From: PALSA-350 sp963834445
GTDB lineage: Bacteria > Acidobacteriota > Terriglobia > Terriglobales > Acidobacteriaceae
DNA length: 64,000 bases
Direction: 5' to 3'
Assembly (NCBI GenBank): GCA_963834445.1
Contig: CAWIBU010000003.1
Coordinates: forward strand, 620,001 to 684,000
Below are positions 42,887 to 51,983 of the stretch, piece after piece. The notes under the pieces were generated by a model. The model made no database searches and was not told the origin of the DNA. It saw only the letters and a program-made list of their open reading frames with translations. How positions within the stretch are numbered: position 1 is the first letter of the stretch; the number at the start of each line of letters is the position of its first letter. A program made the position numbers and the translations under genes.

Positions 42887-42989
42887 GGGTGCCCCATCCT
42901 TTGCGTTTCTTGCAAAGGGTGGGATAGGCAACCGTTGGATCTAGATCCGTTTTCCCACCTTTGCAAAGAACGCAAAGGATGGGCCACCC
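42887..42989. repeat. 103 bp near-perfect inverted repeat between divergent genes
   Basis: The left arm GGGTGCCCCATCCTTTGCGT continues to 42924. The reverse complement of the right arm reads GGGTGGCCCATCCTTTGCGT and ends at 42989. Arms of about 37 bp differ at only a few positions, and the spacer has the perfect palindrome GGATCTAGATCC. It has the form of a small mobile repeat, and also places a strong cruciform between two divergent promoters. Confidence 0.8.
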
Positions 42990-43074
42990 GGAGATTGGTT
43001 GCACATCGTAAGGCGATGCTACAAGCGCACACGCCGGCTCGCAAACCGTCGACAACGGCATGTAACATCGCGGG

Positions 43075-44706
43075 GTGGCTGTTTTCTCAAGAAAAGCACT
43101 GGCACTCGCGCTGTTGTTTCTCGCTGTCGGCTTGACCGGCCACGCGGAGACGATCGAGACCTACATTCACAACGGCTGGGATACCCTCTCCCGGTCAATG
43201 ACCGAGTGCAAGTCGCTGGTCGACCCGAAGGTGAATGCGCCGCCGCTGCTCTATCTGCCCCTGGGCACACCCACGCCGCCGGAATTACTGCGGCTTCGCT
43301 CCCAATGCAACATCCAGATTGCGCACCTGCCTCATCGCATCGTGCACCTGGGCGACGTGAAAGAATCGGAGATTCCTCACCCCGGGTTGCTTTACCTGCC
43401 TAACCGTTACGTGGTGCCAGGCGGACGGTTCAACGAGATGTTTGGCTGGGACAGCTACTTCATCATCCTGGGCTTGCTGCGCGACGGCCGGGTGGATCTG
43501 GCACGGGGCATGGTGGAGAACTTTTTTTACGAGATTGCGAACTACGGGGCAGTGCTGAACGCGAATCGCACCTACTTTCTGACCCGCTCTCAGCCGCCGC
43601 TGCTGAGCTCGATGATTCGCGCGGTTTATGATGCGGAGATTGCCCGCGATCCGTCGCCGGTAAATCGCGCGCGCCAGAAACAGTGGCTGACCCGCGCCTA
43701 CGCCTACGCCCGCCGCGATCATGATTTCTGGCTGAGGCCAATCCATCGCGCAGGCAACACTGGTCTGGCCCGGTATTTCGATATTGGCGAGGGGCCGGTA
43801 CCCGATATTGCTGACCACAGCAGCTATTACATCGACGTTATTAACTGGTTGATGACGCATCCCGAGGTTCACACCAGCTACCTGCTTGCGGCTCCGCAGT
43901 TTCCGTCGCCGGCGGAGCAGGCGGCGCTGGCAAAAACCAGTTGCGACGCCAGCCAATCGGTGGTGTGTGGGCTCGCCTGGGCACGAGGCTATCGCCTGAG
44001 CCGGGATTTTTACAAAGGTGATCGAGCGGTGCGCGAGTCTGGCTTCGATATTTCTTTCCGCTTCGGCCCATTCAGTGGATCTACCCATCACTACGCGGCC
44101 GTCGGGTTGAACAGCTTGCTTTACAAGTACGAGATCGATCTGGCGGTTATCGCCAATCTGCTGCACGAGCCAGCGCAGGCGGCGCAATGGCAGCGGCAAG
44201 CGGCGGCCCGCAAGCAGGCGATCAACAAGTATTTGTGGAATGCTGAGAAAGGGATGTTCTTCGATTACGACTTCATGGTTGAGAAGCAATCCAGTTACGT
44301 GTACGCGACCATTTTCTATCCTCTGTGGACGGGACTGGCGACGGCCGAACAGGCGGCAGCCATCGATCAGCATCTTTCTTTGCTCGACCGGCCCGGTGGG
44401 CTGGCCAGCAGTACTTATGTCAGTGGGCTGCAGTGGGATTTGCCCTTTGGCTGGGCTCCCTTGAATTGGTTCGCGTCTGACGGCTTGCTGAAGTATGGCT
44501 TTGTGGACGATGCGCGACGAGTGGCTACTGAATTCACTCATACCGTGGCCGCCAGCTTCGAAAAGGAAGGAACCATCCACGAGAAGTACAACGTCGAAAC
44601 CGGGTCCTCGGATGTTGAGCTGATCGCGGGTTATCAAAATGTTGTTGGGTTCGGCTGGACCAATGCGGTCTATCTTGAGATGGAACATCTGCTGCATACG
44701 CCATGA
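43075..44706 (+). CDS. treA: Periplasmic trehalase (GH37)
   Basis: A 543-residue protein with a GTG start and signal peptide (MAVFSRKALALALLFLAVGL, cleavage near GHA). The two GH37 signatures are present: PGGRFNEMFGWDSYF at about residue 120 and QWDLPFGWAPLNW at about 455. The enzyme hydrolyses trehalose to two glucose molecules in the periplasm. The length matches E. coli TreA. The downstream PfkB-type kinase starts inside its stop codon, so the released sugar may be phosphorylated after uptake. The upstream gap has a long palindrome. No internal changes to the signatures are seen. Confidence 0.93.
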   Translation: MAVFSRKALALALLFLAVGLTGHAETIETYIHNGWDTLSRSMTECKSLVDPKVNAPPLLYLPLGTPTPPELLRLRSQCNIQIAHLPHRIVHLGDVKESEIPHPGLLYLPNRYVVPGGRFNEMFGWDSYFIILGLLRDGRVDLARGMVENFFYEIANYGAVLNANRTYFLTRSQPPLLSSMIRAVYDAEIARDPSPVNRARQKQWLTRAYAYARRDHDFWLRPIHRAGNTGLARYFDIGEGPVPDIADHSSYYIDVINWLMTHPEVHTSYLLAAPQFPSPAEQAALAKTSCDASQSVVCGLAWARGYRLSRDFYKGDRAVRESGFDISFRFGPFSGSTHHYAAVGLNSLLYKYEIDLAVIANLLHEPAQAAQWQRQAAARKQAINKYLWNAEKGMFFDYDFMVEKQSSYVYATIFYPLWTGLATAEQAAAIDQHLSLLDRPGGLASSTYVSGLQWDLPFGWAPLNWFASDGLLKYGFVDDARRVATEFTHTVAASFEKEGTIHEKYNVETGSSDVELIAGYQNVVGFGWTNAVYLEMEHLLHTP

Positions 44707-45641
44707 CGGACGCTGCGCAGGCTCAACTGGTTGTCGGTATCGGGGAACTGTTGTGGGACCTGCTGCCTTCCGGGCCACGCCTGGGGGGCGCGGTCTCTAA
44801 TTTTGCGGTCATGGCCGGTCGACTTGGCAGCCACTCTGTTTGTGCCAGCCGCGTGGGCAAGGACGAGCTGGGTCGCCGCGCTCGTGGCGAATTGGCGCAA
44901 CAGCCCCTGGACGTGTCGAATTTGCAGACCGACCCGACGCATGCGACCAGTACCGTTGCTGTGCGATTGAAGGACGGCCAAGCGGAGTACACCATCGCAG
45001 AGGATGTGGCCTGGGACTACCTCGAACTCAGCCCAGAGTGGCTTGAGCTGGCCACGCGCGCCGACGCCGTCTGCTTCGGAACCCTGGCGCAGAGAAACGA
45101 TGTCTCGCGGCAGACCATTGAGGGATTTCTAGCGGCGACTGCCTCTGCTTGCGTGCGTGTGTTCGATGTGAATTTGCGCGCGCCGTTTTATTCTGCCGAC
45201 GTGATCGCGCGTTCGCTGCAGATAACAACTCTGCTCAAGATGAATGATAGCGAGATGCCGGAGATACTGCGGGTGCTCGGCCTGGGCGACGATGAAGGCA
45301 CGACCGCCGAATCGCTCCTGGCAGGTGCGAAAAAGCTGCTGGACCGTTTCCCGGTACGGCTGGTCTGCGTCACGATGGGTGGCAGCGGCAGTTTATTGGT
45401 GACTCGGGAGCAGGTGGATCGGCATCCCGGCATCCCGGTCAAAGTGGTCGATACCGTAGGTTCAGGAGACGCCTTTACCGCTGCCCTGACGCACTACTAT
45501 CTACAGGATGCGCCGCTTGCGGTGGTCAACGAGGCGGGCAACCGTTGGGGCTCATGGGTGGCTTCGCAGCCGGGAGCGATGCCGCCGCTGGATGAGGCCA
45601 CGCGCGCTGCGATCACGGCTGCCGTGGGAGGCTCACGGTGA
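44703..45641 (+). CDS. PfkB-family sugar kinase (fructokinase-like)
   Basis: A 312-residue kinase of the PfkB/ribokinase family. GIGELLWDLLPSGPRLGGA has the fructokinase-type N-terminus, where the GG-hinge (LGGAVSNFA) binds the sugar. Near the end VDTVGSGDAFTAAL is the family signature with the catalytic Asp. It overlaps trehalase by 4 nt (ATGA) and the DUF2252 gene by 4 nt (GTGA), making a tightly coupled three-gene operon. The family motif fits fructokinase best; glucose as substrate would fit the trehalase context. This is inference. Confidence 0.88.
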   Translation: MTDAAQAQLVVGIGELLWDLLPSGPRLGGAVSNFAVMAGRLGSHSVCASRVGKDELGRRARGELAQQPLDVSNLQTDPTHATSTVAVRLKDGQAEYTIAEDVAWDYLELSPEWLELATRADAVCFGTLAQRNDVSRQTIEGFLAATASACVRVFDVNLRAPFYSADVIARSLQITTLLKMNDSEMPEILRVLGLGDDEGTTAESLLAGAKKLLDRFPVRLVCVTMGGSGSLLVTREQVDRHPGIPVKVVDTVGSGDAFTAALTHYYLQDAPLAVVNEAGNRWGSWVASQPGAMPPLDEATRAAITAAVGGSR

Positions 45642-47020
45642 CCATCAAACACATACTGCCTCCCCCAGAACGCCGCGCGTTTGGGCAATCGAGGCGCAAG
45701 CAGGTTCGCCGCCAGGAGCAGAACCGGTGGCGCGCGTCTGACCGACAGACCGATCCCATCGACGCTCTTGCGGTATCGTCGGTGGGGCGGGTGCCGGCCC
45801 TGCTGGCGATCAAGTGGGAGCGGATGGCAGCTTCGCCCTTTGGCTTTTTTCGCGGCGCAGTACCGGTGATGGCTGCGGACCTGGCGGTACTGCCGCATAC
45901 CGGCATCTTTACCCAGCTCTGCGGGGATGCCCATGTTCGTAACCTGGGCGCCTATGCCGCGCCCGATGGACGGTTGGTGTTCGATATCAACGACTTCGAT
46001 GAGACCATTCGAGGGCCTTTTGAGTGGGACCTGAAGCGGCTTGCGACCAGCATCGTGCTGGCGGGGCGTGAAGCGGGCAGCAAGGGGGCCGCGTGTGCTG
46101 CGGCGACCGGGGTCTTGCTGAAGAACTATCGGCGGTCGATGCGTGCGTTCGCGCAGATGCCGGTTCTGGATGTAGCGCGCTTTCAGGTGCATCGGCTGCA
46201 ACGTATTGCGCCGGTGTCTCAAGTGCTGCGCAAGGCCGAGCGGGCGACCCCGCGGTATAACGTCGAGCGGCTCACCGAGCAGCCCAAGGGCAGCCCGCAC
46301 CGCATTTTCGTCGACCACAAGCCGCTGCAGTACCGCCTGACGGCCGCGAAAGCGCGCACCATTCTCGATTCGCTCAGCGTGTACCGGGGGACGCTGTTGC
46401 CGGAGCGCCAACACTTTTTCGATCAGTATCGCCCGCTCGACGTGGCTTTTCGTGTGGTGGGAACCGGGAGTGTGGGCCTGCGCGATTACGTCATCTACCT
46501 GGAGGGCAACGGTAGCGAGGATCCTCTTTTCATGCAGATCAAGGAGGAACCTGGATCTGCGTATGCGCCCTACCTGGGCGAGTTAGGGGCACCTCAACAC
46601 CAGGGCCGCCGCGTGGTGCAAGGCCAGCGCTCGATGCAGTTTCTATCAGATCTGCTGCTGGGGTGGACCACGATCGATAATCGCCAGTACCTGGTGCGGC
46701 AACTGAATGATCACAAGGCGTCGATCGATATGGAAGACCTGAAGGGCGAGGGCTTAATGCAGTACGCCGAAATTTGCGGTGAGCTGTTGGCTCGCGGCCA
46801 CGCTCGGGCTGGGGACGCGCTTGCGCTCGATGGGTACATTGGGAACTCAGACCGATTTGTGGATGCCATTGGCGCCTTTGCGGTTGATTATGCAGACCAG
46901 ACGGAGGCGGATTACCAGGTGTTTTTGCGTTCGCGCTTCGCCCGTAAAAAGAAGGCGCCGGGACGAAAGCCTAAGTTGAAGCCAACGACGGTGATCAAGG
47001 AGTCGAAACCGAAGGGATGA
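45638..47020 (+). CDS. DUF2252-family protein
   Basis: A 460-residue protein with a GTG start overlapping the upstream stop codon by 4 nt. DUF2252 features are visible: FFRGAVPVMAADLA, QLCGDAHVRNLGAY, INDFDETIRGPFEWDLKRL and a later GTGSVGLRDYVIYLEG. The fold resembles aminoglycoside-phosphotransferase and protein-kinase-like enzymes: GDAHVRN corresponds to the catalytic HGDxHxxN loop, and INDFDE to the metal-binding Asp. It ends with a Lys-rich tail. A kinase role is plausible but unproven. Coupling to trehalase and a sugar kinase suggests carbohydrate phosphorylation. Confidence 0.88.
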   Translation: MTIKHILPPPERRAFGQSRRKQVRRQEQNRWRASDRQTDPIDALAVSSVGRVPALLAIKWERMAASPFGFFRGAVPVMAADLAVLPHTGIFTQLCGDAHVRNLGAYAAPDGRLVFDINDFDETIRGPFEWDLKRLATSIVLAGREAGSKGAACAAATGVLLKNYRRSMRAFAQMPVLDVARFQVHRLQRIAPVSQVLRKAERATPRYNVERLTEQPKGSPHRIFVDHKPLQYRLTAAKARTILDSLSVYRGTLLPERQHFFDQYRPLDVAFRVVGTGSVGLRDYVIYLEGNGSEDPLFMQIKEEPGSAYAPYLGELGAPQHQGRRVVQGQRSMQFLSDLLLGWTTIDNRQYLVRQLNDHKASIDMEDLKGEGLMQYAEICGELLARGHARAGDALALDGYIGNSDRFVDAIGAFAVDYADQTEADYQVFLRSRFARKKKAPGRKPKLKPTTVIKESKPKG

Positions 47021-47040
47021 GCCGTTTCGAAAATGGTGCC

Positions 47041-47190
47041 GGCAGTGGTTATCCCACTCAAGCCAACTGCAGGCTTGAATGAGCCACCCAACATTTGAGG
47101 GTGGGTCAAAGTTGAGGATGGTTGAGATTTTGTGCAAAGTTTGAGGTTGGTCCAAGGTTGAGGGTAGTTGAGGTTTTGTGCAAAGTGCGA
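47041..47190. repeat. Repeat module fragment plus two 45-46 bp tandem copies
   Basis: 47041-47077 matches the 'TTATCCCACTCAAGCC' module at 12122 and 30341. It is followed from 47101 by two imperfect tandem copies of about 45 bp (GTTGAGATTTTGTGCAAAGT at 47121 and GTTGAGGTTTTGTGCAAAGT at 47167). They lie in the 203 nt leader of the ABC-F gene. Confidence 0.65.
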
Positions 47191-47223
47191 CAATGAGAGC
47201 AGCGCTCCGGCGCTGCTTTTCTT

Positions 47224-49149
47224 ATGCTCCAACTTTCTGCTGCCGGCAAACGGTTCGGCCCCCGTGTCTTGTTCGAGAATGCCGACTGGCTCATTACGCC
47301 CGATGAGCGTACCGCCCTTGTTGGCGCGAACGGGACCGGCAAATCGACTTTGCTCAAAGTGCTCGCCGGGCTGGAATCGCTCGACTACGGCAGCCTGCAG
47401 AGAACGCGCGGTATGACGATCGGGTATCTCCCCCAGGAAGGTCTCGCCCTGTGCGGCCGCAGTGTTTTTGCCGAGTGCCTCTCGGTTTTTGCCGAGCTGC
47501 GCGCTATGGAGAAGGAACTGGAAACGCTCTCCACCCGACTGGCGGAATTCGATCCGGCGACGTCCGAATATGCAGCGGCCGCTGACCGCTTTTCTGATCT
47601 CGATTCGCATTTTCGCGCGCACGACGGCTACGCACTCGATGCCCAGGTAGGGGCCGTGCTCGGCGGCCTGGGCTTTAGCAAGCACGATTGGGCGCGGCAA
47701 ACGGAGGAGTTTTCAGGTGGCTGGCAAATGCGCATTGCCCTGGCTAAGCTGCTGCTGCAAAAGCCCAGCCTGCTGCTGCTGGACGAGCCCACTAATCACC
47801 TTGACCTCGAAACGCGCAACTGGCTCGAGGGCTACCTTCACAGCTATCCCAATGGCTACATTCTTATTTCTCACGATCGCTACTTTCTCGACGTGACCGT
47901 GGACAAGACCATCGAGATATGGAACAAGGGGCTGCACGTTTACCACGGGAATTACGAAAAGTATCTGGTACAGAAGGAAGAGCGGCGCACGCAGCTGGAC
48001 GCAGCGTACAAGAACCAGCGCGAGCATATTGAGCATCTCGAAGCTTTTATCAATCGCTTTCGCGCCCAGGCCACCAAAGCCAAGCAGGTGCAGAGCCGCA
48101 TTAAGGAACTGGACAAGATCGTGCGCATCGAGATTCCGGTCGAGGAGCAGGCGATCCACTTCAGCTTTCCCCAGCCCCAGCCTTCTGGCCGCACGGTGGT
48201 GGAGGTGTCTGACCTGGCCAAGAACTACGGTGCGAAGCAGGTGCTGCAGGATGTCAACTTCACCATCGATCGCGGCGACCGCATTGCGCTGGTGGGGGTG
48301 AATGGGGCGGGCAAGTCGACGCTGATCCGCATGCTCTCGGGCATGGAGCCGCCTTCGAGCGGCACCTTGCGGCTGGGCCACAATGTCACCGCGGAATACT
48401 TTGCCCAGGATCAGTACAAGGTATTGGATGGCCAGGCACGCATGCTGGACAACATCGGCAACACCGCGCCGCGCGTGTCGCAAACTGAGCTGCGCAGCCT
48501 GCTCGGCTGCTTTCTCTTCTCCGGGGACGACGTCTTTAAAACATTGGGCGTGCTCTCCGGAGGGGAGCGCAATCGCTACGCCCTGGCCCGCATCCTGGTG
48601 AGCCCGGCAAACTTTCTGCTACTGGACGAGCCCACCAATCACCTCGACCTGCGCGCCAAGGATGTTCTGCTCGAGGCCATCGCCAGTTTCAATGGCACCG
48701 TCGTCATGGTCTCGCATGACCGCTACTTTATCGATCGCCTGGCCAGCCGCATTTTTGAAGTGGAAAGCGGCCATGTGCATGTGTATCCCGGCAATTATGA
48801 GGACTACCTGCATCGCAAGGAGGCGGCGGAGGCCAAGCTTCGCCCTGCGAATAGCGTCGCCGTCGCGGTGGCGGCTCCCGAACCCGCGAAGCCGGCGCCC
48901 GAAGAAGCCAGGGTTCGGCGCCTGAACCCCATCAAGCTGCGCCAGATGCAAGAACGCTGCAGCTTTGTGGAAGAGGAAATACCGCGCGTCGAGAGCTCCA
49001 TTGCCGATGCTGAACAGTCACTGGGTGTGTATGAGAGCGCGGAAGAAACGCAGCGCGTGAGCCAGCTTCTGGAGAATTTACGGGAACAACACGCGTCGCT
49101 CACGGCCGAGTGGGAAGAGTTGGTCGTGCTGCTGGAACAGCAGGCGTAG
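47224..49149 (+). CDS. ABC-F family ATPase (Uup/YheS-like)
   Basis: A 641-residue protein with two ABC domains and no membrane part. Walker A motifs are GANGTGKST and GVNGAGKST, signature motifs FSGGWQMRIALAKL and LSGGERNRYALARI, and Walker B LLLLDEPTNHLDLE and LLLDEPTNHLDLR. A linker with NYEKYLVQKEERRTQ separates them. The C-terminal 75 residues form a coiled coil (LRQMQERCSFVEEEIPRVES) as in Uup. ABC-F proteins bind ribosomes and adjust peptidyl transfer or resistance. The start has little ribosome-binding sequence and follows a tandem repeat. Confidence 0.93.
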   Translation: MLQLSAAGKRFGPRVLFENADWLITPDERTALVGANGTGKSTLLKVLAGLESLDYGSLQRTRGMTIGYLPQEGLALCGRSVFAECLSVFAELRAMEKELETLSTRLAEFDPATSEYAAAADRFSDLDSHFRAHDGYALDAQVGAVLGGLGFSKHDWARQTEEFSGGWQMRIALAKLLLQKPSLLLLDEPTNHLDLETRNWLEGYLHSYPNGYILISHDRYFLDVTVDKTIEIWNKGLHVYHGNYEKYLVQKEERRTQLDAAYKNQREHIEHLEAFINRFRAQATKAKQVQSRIKELDKIVRIEIPVEEQAIHFSFPQPQPSGRTVVEVSDLAKNYGAKQVLQDVNFTIDRGDRIALVGVNGAGKSTLIRMLSGMEPPSSGTLRLGHNVTAEYFAQDQYKVLDGQARMLDNIGNTAPRVSQTELRSLLGCFLFSGDDVFKTLGVLSGGERNRYALARILVSPANFLLLDEPTNHLDLRAKDVLLEAIASFNGTVVMVSHDRYFIDRLASRIFEVESGHVHVYPGNYEDYLHRKEAAEAKLRPANSVAVAVAAPEPAKPAPEEARVRRLNPIKLRQMQERCSFVEEEIPRVESSIADAEQSLGVYESAEETQRVSQLLENLREQHASLTAEWEELVVLLEQQA

Positions 49150-49231
49150 CACAGCGTTACAAACTGGTTCCTGTTGCCATGGAAGTTGCAGGGGAACGAG
49201 TGCGCCATGCATTAGAGTAAAGCCAGCATCG

Positions 49232-50827
49232 ATGTCTATTTTGATGACAGGCCCATCTCCCCGCAAAGCTTCCCGGTCCTCAGCGTTTGCTGTGAGCGCC
49301 GGTATTTTGCTGAGCCGGCTCGTTGGCCTGTTACGCGAGCGGGTGTTCGCTCACTTCTTTGGCAACTCAGACGCCGCGGACGCCTTCCGCGCGGCGTTCC
49401 GAATTCCTAATTTTCTGCAGAATCTTTTTGGCGAGGGCGTGCTCTCGGCCTCGTTCATCCCGGTCTATGCGCGCCTGCGCGCGGAAGAGCGGCACGAAGA
49501 AGCTACGAAGCTAGCAGAAGCGATCTTTGCCATCCTCTTTCTGCTCACGTCGCTGCTGACGCTGGTGGGCGTTTTTGCGACACCGTGGTTGATGGATATC
49601 ATCGCGCCGACGTGGGTTGGCGAGAAGCGACTGCTGACTATTCACCTGGTGCAGATCCTCTTTCCCGGGGCAGCGCTACTCGTCATCTCGGCGTGGTGTC
49701 TTGGTATTCTCAATAGCCATCGCAAATTCTTTCTTTCCTACACCGCACCCGTGATCTGGAACGTGGCCATCATCAGCGCCATGTTGTGGAAGGGCGGCCA
49801 TGTGGGCGAGTCGAGGCTGGCGGTCGTGATCGCAATTGCTTCTGTGATTGGCAGCGGCCTGCAGTTTGCTGTGCAGGTGCCGACGGTGATGGGCTTCCTT
49901 AGACCGCTCAATCTGCAGCTAACGTTTCGCTCGGAACATGTGCGCGCGGTTACTCGCAGCTTTTTCCCGGTTTTCTTAAGCCGAGGGGTGGTGCAGATCA
50001 GCGCCTATATCGACTCGTTGCTGGCAAGCTTGTTGCCGGCGGGCGCAGTCTCTGCGCTCGCTTACGCGCAGACGCTGAATTCCCTGCCTGTGAGTTTGTT
50101 TGGTATGGCGATCTCGGCTGCTGAACTGCCGACTATGTCGAGCGCCCTGGGAACAGCGGAGGAGATCGGCGCGGTCTTGCGGAAGCGTCTGGAGGGCGGT
50201 CTCAAAAACATCTCCTTCTTCGTCGTTCCTTCGGCGGTGGCGTTTGTGGCTCTGGGCGACGTGATCGTCGCCACCATTTACCGCGGCGGCAACTTCAAAA
50301 CCAACGATGTGACGTGGGTTTGGAGTGTGCTTGCGGGATCGGCTGTGGGACTGTTGGCTACCACGTCGGGTCGGCTCTATTCGTCTGCGTTTTACGCGCT
50401 GAGGGATACGCGCACACCGCTTAACTTCGCAATCATCCGGGTGGTGTTGACAGTAGTGCTGGGCTATTTTTTTGCTTTGCCTCTGCCAAAGTTGCTGGGC
50501 ATCGATCGCCGCTGGGGCGTGGCGGGACTGACGCTTTCGGCCGGGCTGGCCGGCTGGGTGGAGTTTGCGCTCCTGCGACGCGCACTGGAGGCGCGCATTG
50601 GTGACGTCTTGTACTCGATATCTCGGGTCGCGCGGCTGTGGGTTGGGGCCCTGATCGCGGCTGCCTGCGGCTACGGCGTGAAACGAGTGCTGCCTTTCCA
50701 CAATGCACCAATGATTGGCCTGTGCGTGCTTTCTACATTTGGGATCGGCTACCTCGTATGCACCCAATTGCTGGGTGTTGAAGCCCCGGCCCGGGTGAGC
50801 CGTCTGCTGGGTAGGCGATCGGCCTGA
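49232..50827 (+). CDS. murJ: Lipid II flippase MurJ
   Basis: A 531-residue, 13-14-helix MOP-superfamily protein that flips the peptidoglycan precursor lipid II across the cytoplasmic membrane. SAGILLSRLVGLLRERVFA, NSDAADAFRAAFRIPNFLQ and LFGEGVLSASFIPVYARL are MurJ landmarks; the Arg residues RE-R and the EG loop line the cavity. Length is normal. It lies 82 nt after the ABC-F gene on the same strand. A repeat structure at 50854 follows. Confidence 0.94.
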   Translation: MSILMTGPSPRKASRSSAFAVSAGILLSRLVGLLRERVFAHFFGNSDAADAFRAAFRIPNFLQNLFGEGVLSASFIPVYARLRAEERHEEATKLAEAIFAILFLLTSLLTLVGVFATPWLMDIIAPTWVGEKRLLTIHLVQILFPGAALLVISAWCLGILNSHRKFFLSYTAPVIWNVAIISAMLWKGGHVGESRLAVVIAIASVIGSGLQFAVQVPTVMGFLRPLNLQLTFRSEHVRAVTRSFFPVFLSRGVVQISAYIDSLLASLLPAGAVSALAYAQTLNSLPVSLFGMAISAAELPTMSSALGTAEEIGAVLRKRLEGGLKNISFFVVPSAVAFVALGDVIVATIYRGGNFKTNDVTWVWSVLAGSAVGLLATTSGRLYSSAFYALRDTRTPLNFAIIRVVLTVVLGYFFALPLPKLLGIDRRWGVAGLTLSAGLAGWVEFALLRRALEARIGDVLYSISRVARLWVGALIAAACGYGVKRVLPFHNAPMIGLCVLSTFGIGYLVCTQLLGVEAPARVSRLLGRRSA

Positions 50828-50853
50828 TAACAAACACAGTGACTGGAACTGGA

Positions 50854-51046
50854 CTGCGGAAATTGTGATGGATGAAGGGTACGGGCTTCAGCCCGTACAT
50901 TAATGAAACAAGAATTGATCGGCTTTAGCCGCTGAGGGCCGGGTTTCCGCATGATTCCGCAGCCTTCAGCGCCTAAAGGCGGCTCGTCTTAAGTATTTAT
51001 GTACGGGCTGAAGCCCGTACCCTTCATAAATCGACAATTTCCGCAG
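50854..51046. repeat. 193 bp REPIN-like inverted structure
   Basis: The arms 50854-50900 and 50999-51046 pair almost completely (CTGCGGAAATTGT...GGGTACGGGCTTCAGCCCGTACAT). Each arm ends in the palindrome GTACGGGCTTCAGCCCGTAC or its inverse. Further stems lie inside (CGGCTTTAGCCG, GCCTTCAGCGCCTAAAGGC). It fills the gap between murJ and the convergent isomerase-like gene and would serve as terminator in both directions. Confidence 0.8.
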
Positions 51047-51064
51047 CTGTGCACCCACGAAGGT

Positions 51065-51970
51065 CTAGCCAATCCCTAGCTTGCGCATGTAGTCGGCGTC
51101 GATTTTCAGGCCTTCCATTGGGGGCACGTTGTAGCCCTCTTGCTCGACGAAGCAATGCTTCACCACTCCGGCCCTGGCCGCTTCCTCAAGGATAGGACCG
51201 AAATCGATTGTGCCCTGGCCCAGCTCAACAATCGTGGGCTCGTTGGCTATCGAAGACGTGGGCGTGATTCCCTTGAAGTCTTTTACGTGCAGCATGCTGA
51301 TGCGCTTGGGATATTTCCGCAGATATTCAATCGGGTTCGCACCCCCCACCACCACCCAGCCGCAATCCATCTCCATGGTGACCTTGGCGGGATCGGTGAG
51401 GCGCAGCAGCTCGACGTAGGGGACCACGCCCTCGGTCACATGAAACTCCATGGTGTGGTTGTGATACCCGAACTTCAGGTTGGCTTCACTCACCTTTTCG
51501 CCGATGATGTTGAACTGCTCGGCATTCCAGCGCCAGTCTTCGAGCGTGAATGCGTTCGACCGCTCATGCGCCGGAATGTTCTTGAGCCGGGAGGGATCTT
51601 TGAAGCCCGGATAAGAACAAATAATGTAACTGACACCGACATCTTTACTGAATTGAATCGCCTGGTCGAGCTGCTGATGCAATACGTCTGAGGAATAGTG
51701 CGCGCTCACCAGGTGCAAGCCGGCCGCGCTCATAGCCTGCTTGACTTCATCGGCGCTGTGATTGAAGTAGCCGGCCGATTCCACTTCCCGATAGCCCAAC
51801 GCTCCGATCTTTTTGAGCGTGCCATCGTAGTCGTTGGGCAATTGATCGCGAACCGAGTAGAGCTGAAGGCCTAACGGCACATTGAGCGTCTTTGCCTGCG
51901 CTCCGAGAGCCCCACCGCAGAGCATGGCAGCGGAGGCGGTCTTGATGAAGTCTCTTCGTGATTGCTGCAA
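51065..51970 (-). CDS. Tat-exported sugar phosphate isomerase/epimerase-like protein
   Basis: A 301-residue TIM-barrel protein of the xylose isomerase-like (AP_endonuc_2) family. A TTG start at 51970 is chosen because AAAGAGGG lies 5 nt upstream and the product begins MQQSRRDFIKTASAAMLCGG with a Tat leader; no ATG is near. Metal-site residues are in GYHNHTMEF (Glu/His), MEMDCGWVVVGG and SMLHVKDFKG. It starts 13 nt after the quinoprotein stop codon, so the two form an operon. Relatives act as inositol or sugar epimerases/isomerases. The real substrate is unknown. Confidence 0.85.
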   Translation of the reverse strand: MQQSRRDFIKTASAAMLCGGALGAQAKTLNVPLGLQLYSVRDQLPNDYDGTLKKIGALGYREVESAGYFNHSADEVKQAMSAAGLHLVSAHYSSDVLHQQLDQAIQFSKDVGVSYIICSYPGFKDPSRLKNIPAHERSNAFTLEDWRWNAEQFNIIGEKVSEANLKFGYHNHTMEFHVTEGVVPYVELLRLTDPAKVTMEMDCGWVVVGGANPIEYLRKYPKRISMLHVKDFKGITPTSSIANEPTIVELGQGTIDFGPILEEAARAGVVKHCFVEQEGYNVPPMEGLKIDADYMRKLGIG

Positions 51971-51983
51971 TTGAACCCTCTTT

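Noticed and set aside
43285..44778. A 497-residue minus-strand frame inside the trehalase gene
   Set aside because: It is antisense to a protein with both GH37 signatures, and its Arg/Gln/His/Val-rich composition is typical of a shadow frame.
47101..47190. Possible CRISPR array
   Set aside because: There are only two imperfect copies adjoining each other without spacers. No cas gene is present, and no CRISPR array was seen elsewhere.
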